Positions 42,040 to 48,307 of a stretch of 48,307 nucleotides of DNA are shown piece by piece. Source of the stretch: Chloroflexota bacterium (GTDB taxonomy: Bacteria; Chloroflexota; Anaerolineae; Promineifilales; Promineifilaceae); assembly GCA_022616275.1 (NCBI GenBank), contig JAKEFB010000190.1, positions 1-48,307 on the forward strand, read 5' to 3'. The notes beneath the pieces were generated by a model. The model was not told where the DNA came from, did not search any database, and worked only from the letters and a program-made list of their open reading frames with translations. The stretch's first letter is position 1, and each line of letters begins with the position of its first letter. Made by a program: the position numbers and the translations under genes.

Positions 42040-43860
42040 TTGTATCTGCGTTTATTATCCTTTGAAAAATTTGTGTGCCGAAGCTCCTTGCCTTTACTGT
42101 TTTTGACTCTGGTCCTGGTAGGAGCTTGTTCAAATTCATCGGAGCCTGCACCCGCTACAACGGCCACGCCAGCACCCGAGGCAAGCATTCCCAGCGGCCG
42201 GGGGAATGAGAACATCTTACGCCTGCTCTTCTGGCAGGCGCCTACCACGTTTAACCCGCATCTAACCTCAAACCAGCGTGATTGGAATGCCAGCCGGATC
42301 ATCTTTGAGCCACTGGCCACCTTTGATAAGGAAGGTAATCTGATACCCTTCCTGGCCGCCGAGATTCCTTCGCTGGAAAATGGCGGCCTGGCCGAGGACG
42401 GCCGATCGGTTACCTGGATGTTGCGCCAGGACGTCAGGTGGTCGGATGGTGAGGCCTTTACGGCCGACGACGTTTTGTTTACTTACAATTACATCACTGA
42501 CCCGGACGTAGGATCGGCATCAGCCGCCAACTATGGCGGGATTGAGAGCGTGGAAGCGCTGGATGAATTCACTGTTCGCGTGAATTTCAGCGACGTCAAC
42601 CCGGCCTGGTCGCTGGCCTTTGTCGGCGTCCAGGGCCTGATCCTGCCCCAGCACGTTTTTGAAGGTTACGAGGGCGGCTTCGGCTGTGAGGCAATGGCTG
42701 CTCTGCAACCACCGGGCACCGGCTCTTACCGCCTGGCAACTTGTAAACCGGAAGAGGTTTTGTTCCTTGGTAATGAGCTGGTCCAAACGATTCGCGTCAT
42801 TTATGAGCCTAATGAGTTCTTCCGAGAAGAGGGCAAGCCCTACTTTAACCGGGTAGAGTTGTTGGGGGGCGGCACAGTGAACGAGGCTGCCCGGCAGGTC
42901 TTGCAAACAGGCACGATAGACTATGCCTGGAACTTAACCCTGGATAATGTAACCCTGGCCGAGCTGGAAGCCCTGGGGGTTGGCCGGTTGATTACCAACT
43001 TCGGCTCCCGGGTAGAGCGCCTCCAGATTAACTTTACCGATCCCGACCAGACGACCGCGACCGGTGAGCGTTCCAGTCTGCAATTTTCCCACCCCTTCTT
43101 CAGCGATCCTCGCGTGCGCCAGGCCTTCTCCTACGCTATAGACCGGGAGGCTATCGCCGCCCTGTACGGCCCTACCGGTAGCCCGACGAGCAATATTCTG
43201 GTATCGCCGGCGAACTTTGCCTCAACGAACACTTCTTACGAGTTCAACCTGGAAAAGGCGATCGCGTTACTGGACGAAGCGGGCTGGGTGGACACCAACG
43301 GGGACGGTATTCGCGACAAAGATGGGGATAGAATGAAGGTGGTCTTCCAGACTACCGTTTCGCCCCTACGACAGCGAACCCAGGAAATTGTGAAAGAAGC
43401 CCTGGAATCCATTGGCGTTGAGGTTGAGATTAAGCTGATAGACGCGGCGACGTTTGGCAATCGAGATCCAGACAACACCAACAACGCCTGGCATTTCTAC
43501 GCTGACATGCAAATGCTGTTCTTTGGTAACCGCAGCCCAGACCCTGCTCCTTACATGGAACAGTGGGTCTGCGCCCAAATTCCCCAACAGGAAAATGAAT
43601 GGGCCGGTTCAAATATTGAACGTTGGTGCAGTCCAGCCTACGATGCCCTGCTGGCCGAGGCCGCCACAGAGATCGATCCGGAGCGCCGGGCGCAGTTGTT
43701 CGTCCTGATGAACGACATGCTGGTCAACGAGTTTGTCATGATTCCGCTGGTTCACCTGGGGGTTGCCGGCGCTGTTAAAAACGACATTACCGGTGTTGAC
43801 CTGACGCCTTGGGACGTAGACGTGTGGAATATAATGGATTGGAGGCGTAGCACGCCATGA
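42040..43860 (+). CDS. Family 5 (peptide/nickel-type) solute-binding lipoprotein
   Basis: A 606-residue ABC-type extracellular solute-binding protein. Its signal peptide ends in V-L-V-G-A-C-S, a lipobox, followed by a Pro/Ala/Thr-rich linker. The SBP family 5 pattern is clear: F-N-P-H-L, L-R-Q-D-V-R-W-S-D-G-E-A-F-T-A-D-D-V near 120-137, D-P-R-V-R-Q-A-F-S-Y-A-I-D-R near 365, and L-L-D-E-A-G-W-V-D-T-N-G-D-G. TTG 42040 is chosen because AAGGAGAGG precedes it; the frame also runs back to a TTG at 41983. No permease or ATPase gene is nearby. Its stop overlaps the next start (ATGA), a HAMP-GAF sensor, so the protein may serve in sensing as well as uptake. The ligand is unknown. Confidence 0.9.
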   Translation: MYLRLLSFEKFVCRSSLPLLFLTLVLVGACSNSSEPAPATTATPAPEASIPSGRGNENILRLLFWQAPTTFNPHLTSNQRDWNASRIIFEPLATFDKEGNLIPFLAAEIPSLENGGLAEDGRSVTWMLRQDVRWSDGEAFTADDVLFTYNYITDPDVGSASAANYGGIESVEALDEFTVRVNFSDVNPAWSLAFVGVQGLILPQHVFEGYEGGFGCEAMAALQPPGTGSYRLATCKPEEVLFLGNELVQTIRVIYEPNEFFREEGKPYFNRVELLGGGTVNEAARQVLQTGTIDYAWNLTLDNVTLAELEALGVGRLITNFGSRVERLQINFTDPDQTTATGERSSLQFSHPFFSDPRVRQAFSYAIDREAIAALYGPTGSPTSNILVSPANFASTNTSYEFNLEKAIALLDEAGWVDTNGDGIRDKDGDRMKVVFQTTVSPLRQRTQEIVKEALESIGVEVEIKLIDAATFGNRDPDNTNNAWHFYADMQMLFFGNRSPDPAPYMEQWVCAQIPQQENEWAGSNIERWCSPAYDALLAEAATEIDPERRAQLFVLMNDMLVNEFVMIPLVHLGVAGAVKNDITGVDLTPWDVDVWNIMDWRRSTP

Positions 43861-45866
43861 CGACAACGACCAGACCACCCGCAACGAAAAGTAGCGCTTT
43901 TGATCGCGCTGTCGCCAACGTTGCCAAAGCGTTACCCGGAGCAAAAGTTTTCTCAGATCTGAAAATCGGGCGCAAGCTGACGATTGGCTTTGGCATTCTG
44001 GTTTTCCTGGCCCTCTTGCTCACCGTCTTCATCTACCAGGGGAGCCAACGAGCGACTGTGACGATCAATCGTACCGGCGACCTGCGAATGCCGATGGCCC
44101 GCGCCTCGTCCAGCGCCCAAATCAATTTGCTAAAGATGCTGGCGGCCGTACGCGGCTATCTGGCCCTGGGCGACCCTCTCTTCATTGACGACTACTACAG
44201 CGCCGAAGCGACTTTTGAAAACGACCTGGCTCAACTGAGGGGACTGTCCGCCGACCTGGACCCCCTGAGCCAACTCCGGTTGAGCAACCTGGAAGCGTCA
44301 TTTGAGCAGTGGCGAGTCCTGCCCGAGCAGTTATTCGATTTGCGCGATGACCGGCTGGCCAGAGAGCCGGCTTACCGGGTCCTGGCCATTGAGGGGGTTC
44401 AGTACGGCGGCAACGTCTTAATTGACATCCAGAAAATGATTGAATCCCAGGCCCTGCGCGAGCCGACCCAGGACAACGTGGAGTTGCTCAAGGACATGGC
44501 CAACTTCCAGGGGTCCTTTGCGGCCCTGTTTTCCGGCCTGCGCAACTACGTCAACACGCAAAATCGTATCTTTCGCCAGGAATACGAGGTCAACCTGGTT
44601 GCCAACGACTTTGCCTGGCAGCGACTGGAAGCCAAAAGAGATCGGGGGCTGATGACCGAAGCCCAGCTTGGTTTCATGGATTCCATCGCCCAGAATCGAG
44701 CTGATTTCCTGGATCTGCCGGAGTCGGAGATTTTCCCTGTGCTGGAAAGTGAGCGGTCGCGCGAAGACCTGTACTTGTTTGCCGCCGAAGCGGTGCCGCT
44801 CAACGAAACGATGGTCTCTCTCCTGGACGACCTGACCGCCTCCCAACAGCAGGCGCTAGAGTTTGATCTGAACCAGGGCCGGTCGGGCCTGGAGACGGCC
44901 GTGCGGCAAACGCTGGCCTTTGGCTTGATTGCTTTGCTGCTGGGTGTCTTGATGTCCGTCACCTTCCGGGAGTTTATCGCCGGGCCGGTTCGCCGCCTGA
45001 CCGGCGTGGCCGAAGAAATCCGGGCCGGAAACCTGGAAGCCCAGGCCCAGGTTGAGTCGGCCGACGAGATCGGCATCCTGGCCCAGACCTTTAACCGGAT
45101 GACGACCCAGTTGCGGCAGACCCTCCGCCAGGTCCGCAAGGAAAAGAACCGGGCCGATAGCCTGCTCAACGTCGTTATTCCTATTGGCGTGGAGCTTTCC
45201 TCGGAAAAGGATTTCAACCGGCTCCTGGAAAAAATGCTGGTCGAAGCCAAAACCTTCTGCCGGGCCAACGCTGGTATCCTCTACCTGCGCACCGAAGACG
45301 ACAAGCTGCAATACGTCATCGTCCGCAATGACGCCGAAAACCTGGCCCTGGGCGGCACAACCAACCAGGACATCCTCTACTCCCCCCTCCCCCTGTACCA
45401 GGACGACGGCCAGCCGAATAACCAGAACGTGGCCGCCCACGTCGCCATCAGCGGGGTAACGATCAACATTGCCAACTCGCACGAGGCGGCCGGCTATCAC
45501 TTCCATAGCCCCAGCAACGAAGATGGCTACTACGCCACCTCTTATCTGACCATTCCCCTCAAAAACAGCGCGGGCCAGGTTGCTGGCGTCCTCCAGTTGC
45601 TGGATGCCCGCGATCCCGAAAGTGGCCAGATCGTTGCCTTTGACCAGAACCTGCAACAGATGATGGAATCCTTCTCCTCGCTGGCCGTGGCTGCCCTGGA
45701 AGCGTACATTCGTGAACAGGCCCTGCGGCAGGAAATCCAACAACTGCGCATTGAAATTGACGCCGTTAAACGAGAACAACAGGTCGAAGAAATAGTCGAG
45801 TCAGATTTCTTCCGCGACTTGCAGACCAAAGCGCGCGAAATGCGCCAGCGCGGCCGGCAGCGGTAA
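43857..45866 (+). CDS. Membrane sensor: 4-helix extracytoplasmic domain, HAMP, GAF, shared C-terminal tail
   Basis: 669 residues. A transmembrane helix (about 43-62) and a long helical extracytoplasmic region (about 65-345, chemoreceptor/CHASE3-like) lead to a second transmembrane helix (about 348-368). A HAMP domain (F-I-A-G-P-V-R-R-L-T ... A-D-E-I-G-I-L-A-Q-T-F-N-R-M) and a GAF domain (about 455-615) follow. There is no kinase, GGDEF, cyclase or methyl-accepting output domain. Instead it ends in a coiled coil, Q-Q-L-R-I-E-I-D-A-V-K-R, then E-S-D-F-F-R-D-L-Q-T-K-A. The same tail ends the next protein. Start ATG 43857 overlaps the solute-binding protein stop, so signalling may depend on that protein. 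Confidence 0.87.
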   Translation: MTTTTRPPATKSSAFDRAVANVAKALPGAKVFSDLKIGRKLTIGFGILVFLALLLTVFIYQGSQRATVTINRTGDLRMPMARASSSAQINLLKMLAAVRGYLALGDPLFIDDYYSAEATFENDLAQLRGLSADLDPLSQLRLSNLEASFEQWRVLPEQLFDLRDDRLAREPAYRVLAIEGVQYGGNVLIDIQKMIESQALREPTQDNVELLKDMANFQGSFAALFSGLRNYVNTQNRIFRQEYEVNLVANDFAWQRLEAKRDRGLMTEAQLGFMDSIAQNRADFLDLPESEIFPVLESERSREDLYLFAAEAVPLNETMVSLLDDLTASQQQALEFDLNQGRSGLETAVRQTLAFGLIALLLGVLMSVTFREFIAGPVRRLTGVAEEIRAGNLEAQAQVESADEIGILAQTFNRMTTQLRQTLRQVRKEKNRADSLLNVVIPIGVELSSEKDFNRLLEKMLVEAKTFCRANAGILYLRTEDDKLQYVIVRNDAENLALGGTTNQDILYSPLPLYQDDGQPNNQNVAAHVAISGVTINIANSHEAAGYHFHSPSNEDGYYATSYLTIPLKNSAGQVAGVLQLLDARDPESGQIVAFDQNLQQMMESFSSLAVAALEAYIREQALRQEIQQLRIEIDAVKREQQVEEIVESDFFRDLQTKAREMRQRGRQR

Positions 45867-45872
45867 GAGCAC

Positions 45873-46940
45873 ATGACTTCATTTCTGAAAAACACCAGGC
45901 TTGGGCTGAAATTTACCCTGGTGCTGTTGCTGTTTTTTGTGGGCGGCACGATTTTAAGTTGGGTAGCCCTGTCCAGAGCGCTGGAACAAATCGCCGAAGA
46001 CGAGGTCAACGCCAAGGGGTTGCTGCTCATTGCCACCATGAATGCCGTCCGGGGCTACACCAGCTCGCACGTCAACCCCCTGTTGGCGGCGCGCCTGGAG
46101 ACAGAACCGGAATTTATCCCGGAAACCGTGCCGGCCTTTTCGGCGCGGGAGGTTTTTGAAACGTTCCGCAGCAACGAAGCGTACCAGACTTTCTTTTACA
46201 AAGAAGCAACGCTAAACCCGACCAACGAGCGCAACCTGGCCGACGATTTCGAGGCCGAGTTGGTTCAACGTTTTCGCAACAACCCCGAATTGAAGGAAAT
46301 TTCCGGCTTCCGCACTGTGAACGGCCAGTCCCTGTTCTACAGCGCCCGGCCGCTGGCTATTGGTAGTGAAAGCTGCCTGCGCTGCCACGGCGACCCGGCC
46401 GCCGCGCCGGCCAGCCTGACGAACACGTACGGCACAGACGGCGGCTTTGGCTGGCAATTGAACGAAGTGGTGGCCGCCCAGATGATTTACGTGCCGGCCG
46501 AGCGGGTCTCCGATACGGTCTGGATCTCCTTATCCATCGTCATGGCCGTCTTTATCCTCGTCTTTGCCCTGGTCATCCTGATGATTAACTTGCTACTCAG
46601 GCGCAATGTCATCCAGCCCCTGGGGCAGATGGCTGCCCTGGCCGAACTGATCGGCGCCGATAAATTAAGCGGTGACGGCTCAGAGCTGGCCAGGCTGGAC
46701 AATGTGACCGGGCGGGGAGACGAATTGGGCCAGTTGTCGCGCGTTTTTCAGCGCATGGCCCGCGAGGTCTACAGCCGCGAACAACAGTTGAAACAACAGG
46801 TCCAACAACTCCGCATCCAGATTGACGAGGTCAAAAAGGCCCAGGACGTAGCCCAAATCACCGACTCGGAGTATTTCCAGGACTTGCAGCAAAAGGCCGG
46901 GGCACTCCGCGACCGGCGTAAAAACCGCGGGGAAAAGTAG
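45873..46940 (+). CDS. DUF3365 (Tll0287-like) haem-type sensor with HAMP and shared tail
   Basis: 355 residues. A transmembrane helix (about 13-33), then an extracytoplasmic DUF3365/Tll0287-like PAS domain containing S-C-L-R-C-H-G-D (C-x2-C-H, c-type haem attachment, near residue 167-174), a second transmembrane helix (about 222-246), a HAMP domain (about 250-300) and a coiled-coil tail. The family is known as haem-binding sensors. No catalytic output domain is present. The tail (Q-Q-L-R-I-Q-I-D-E-V-K-K, then D-S-E-Y-F-Q-D-L-Q-Q-K-A) matches that of the preceding sensor, so both probably feed one partner. It starts 6 bases after the upstream stop with AGAGC nearby and belongs to the same operon. 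A gas or redox ligand is plausible. Confidence 0.87.
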   Translation: MTSFLKNTRLGLKFTLVLLLFFVGGTILSWVALSRALEQIAEDEVNAKGLLLIATMNAVRGYTSSHVNPLLAARLETEPEFIPETVPAFSAREVFETFRSNEAYQTFFYKEATLNPTNERNLADDFEAELVQRFRNNPELKEISGFRTVNGQSLFYSARPLAIGSESCLRCHGDPAAAPASLTNTYGTDGGFGWQLNEVVAAQMIYVPAERVSDTVWISLSIVMAVFILVFALVILMINLLLRRNVIQPLGQMAALAELIGADKLSGDGSELARLDNVTGRGDELGQLSRVFQRMAREVYSREQQLKQQVQQLRIQIDEVKKAQDVAQITDSEYFQDLQQKAGALRDRRKNRGEK

Positions 46941-46975
46941 TTGATGGACCTTATTTTCTTCTGTATCATGTGCCC

Positions 46976-48127
46976 ATGCCCAGCGTAATTATTGCTGCGG
47001 CCGTGGCCACGGCCGTCCCCCTCATCGTCCTATACGTCATTTACACCCTGGACCTGTATGGCAGTGGTTCCTTTAAGTCAGTGGGGCTGTGCTTCGCCTG
47101 GGGTGGTTTTGCCGTCTTGTTGGCTTTCTACGCCAACAACGATCTATATGCCCGGATTGGCGACTATGACGCGATGGTGCGCTTTGTCGCCCCTATTGTC
47201 GAAGAGTTGTTGAAGGCCATTGTCCTGGTCTACCTCGTGCGCCGGCCGAACTTTACCTACTTTGTAGACGGGGCTATTTATGGCTTTGCCGCCGGCGTCG
47301 GCTTTGCCGTTTTCGAAAATTACTTTTACCTCTACATTAACCAAAATGACGCTCTCGGCGTGGCCATCGGCCGGGTGCTGTCTACCAACCTGATGCACGC
47401 CACGGCCAGCGCGACGGTGGGGATCGCCCTGGGGCTGTCCCGCTTCCAGCGTTTCCGGGGCCGGGCGGTCTTCTTGCTGGGCGGCCTGGTGGTTGCCATC
47501 CTGATCCACACCGGCTTTAACAACCTGACGCAATCAGACATTGAAGGCGGCTGGCTGCTGCTTTACTCCAGCGCCGTTGGTTTTGGCGGCACTGGCATCA
47601 TCGCCTGGACCATCAAGCGCGGCCTGGCCGAGCAAAAGCAGTGGATTGAGGAAACCCTGGGCGTGGCCGACCGGGTGACGGCCGGCGAGGCGGCCGTGGT
47701 CCAGCGGCTGGCCGATGCCCACGAAATCCTGGCCCCCCTGGCCCAGATTTTTGGCGAGGAAAAAGCCAACCAGATTTACGAATTCCTGGTCCTGCAGGCC
47801 CAACTGGGTATTAAGCGCAAAACGCTGGAAAAATTAACAGACGACGAGAAGATGCGCCAGGCCGTGGAAAAACAGATGGACGAAATCCGCCAGAAGATGG
47901 ACGATGCCCGGCGGGCCGTCGGCGCTTACACGATGCTTTCCTTAAGGAGTATTTTCCCCGAAAACGCCAGCCCGGTGTGGGGCCGGTTGGAATCGGTGAT
48001 TGACGAACGGGCGGCCCAGCCGAACAGAGGGCCGTCGGCCCTTTTTGCCAGCCTGGAAAAGCGAACTGCTGCTCGTTCTTCGGCCGAAAGTGAAACACCC
48101 AACCAGGAGCAGAGCCTTCAGGTGTAG
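46976..48127 (+). CDS. prsW: PrsW-family intramembrane metalloprotease
   Basis: 383 residues. The N-terminal about 215 residues hold about eight hydrophobic helices with the PrsW/CAAX-like motifs: A-P-I-V-E-E-L-L-K-A (E76, E77, K80 from this start), F-A-V-F-E-N, N-L-M-H-A and I-H-T-G-F-N-N, which supply the glutamates and histidines of the metal site. In Bacillus PrsW cuts an anti-sigma factor within the membrane. The C-terminal about 165 residues are soluble and helical, longer than in typical PrsW. GTG 46970 is an alternative start two codons earlier. It follows the sensor genes by 35 bases on the same strand. Its substrate is unknown; the anti-sigma candidate in this window has no transmembrane helix. 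Confidence 0.88.
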   Translation: MPSVIIAAAVATAVPLIVLYVIYTLDLYGSGSFKSVGLCFAWGGFAVLLAFYANNDLYARIGDYDAMVRFVAPIVEELLKAIVLVYLVRRPNFTYFVDGAIYGFAAGVGFAVFENYFYLYINQNDALGVAIGRVLSTNLMHATASATVGIALGLSRFQRFRGRAVFLLGGLVVAILIHTGFNNLTQSDIEGGWLLLYSSAVGFGGTGIIAWTIKRGLAEQKQWIEETLGVADRVTAGEAAVVQRLADAHEILAPLAQIFGEEKANQIYEFLVLQAQLGIKRKTLEKLTDDEKMRQAVEKQMDEIRQKMDDARRAVGAYTMLSLRSIFPENASPVWGRLESVIDERAAQPNRGPSALFASLEKRTAARSSAESETPNQEQSLQV

Positions 48128-48307
48128 CTGGTTTGTTGCCCACGTCTACAGGTGTGGTAAAGTTAAAGTATTGGTAGTCGCAAGTTGTATTAAGCAGGAA
48201 AGCCTCTTACAATACCTTCGTCAATTAAGGCGAATTGAGGCAGGGTTGAGCGTTATGAACACTGCCGAGCCTGGAAATCCGGTCAAGAATCCGGGCCAAT
48301 AAAATAG
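48128..48307. other. Window end, no gene seen
   Basis: The last 180 bases contain no supported gene. A 15-codon frame from ATG 48255 to TAA lacks a Shine-Dalgarno site, and no hairpin terminator for the PrsW gene was found. Confidence 0.4.

Noticed and set aside
48000-48302. 100-codon frame overlapping the PrsW gene end
   Set aside because: It overlaps the PrsW coding frame for more than 120 bases and has no Shine-Dalgarno site or domain.
1-48307. CRISPR arrays, tRNA or rRNA genes, IS elements, phage genes
   Set aside because: No regularly spaced repeats, cloverleaf-like segments, conserved rRNA stretches, transposase or integrase motifs were recognised by eye.

Overview
The window looks like chromosomal DNA of a Chloroflexota bacterium, probably Anaerolineae or Caldilineae-like. 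This is an inference from gene content and style: moderately high GC, extreme abundance of GGCCGG/CGGCCG words inside genes, multi-gene STAND/AAA ATPase loci, DUF3105 proteins, an NTT-like transporter fused to HEAT repeats, and frequent TTG/GTG starts behind good Shine-Dalgarno sites. No rRNA, tRNA, CRISPR array, transposase or phage gene was seen.

Layout. (1) 1-2176: a terminator, a GNAT acetyltransferase, and two minus-strand membrane proteins (a zinc-ribbon protein and a coiled-coil protein). (2) 2400-11872, minus strand: a five-gene locus transcribed right to left: a P-loop ATPase with a C-terminal winged helix, a related P-loop ATPase, a STAND-like NTPase with a C-terminal effector-associated (Death-like) domain, a large STAND-TPR ATPase, and a radical SAM/SPASM enzyme whose N-terminus carries a duplicated CACPD[KR]AF motif. 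Three TACTRAAGTA palindromes lie between and inside the first two genes. This is the best candidate for an undescribed system. (3) 12043-19612, plus strand: a copper locus (csoR with its G-tract operator, copZ-like, copA, cytochrome c, DUF3105, copB-like CPH ATPase, a remnant of a Cys-rich copper-binding protein, a second DUF3105). (4) 19659-21670: a lipoprotein and an alpha/beta hydrolase. (5) 21762-28075: an ECF sigma factor, a zinc-finger anti-sigma candidate and the prkA-yeaH-spoVR stress operon. Two near-identical ECF-type promoter motifs stand before the anti-sigma gene and before prkA, which ties the operon to this sigma factor. (6) 28289-32023: a 1244-residue NTT/MFS transporter-HEAT-cNMP-binding fusion. 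(7) 32027-41780, minus strand: two overlapping NRPS genes (half C-A-T-sulfotransferase; C-A-T-E-C), with A-domain codes read by eye as Gly-like and Leu. (8) 42040-48127, plus strand: a family 5 solute-binding lipoprotein coupled by a 4-base overlap to a HAMP-GAF sensor, then a DUF3365-HAMP haem-type sensor sharing the same C-terminal tail, then a PrsW-type membrane protease.

Several spacers are palindromes built from short tandem words (12325-12401, 12648-12704, 26481-26575). One such element lies in frame inside copA (14274-14350). Functional statements rest on motif recognition by eye; no database search or fold prediction was run.
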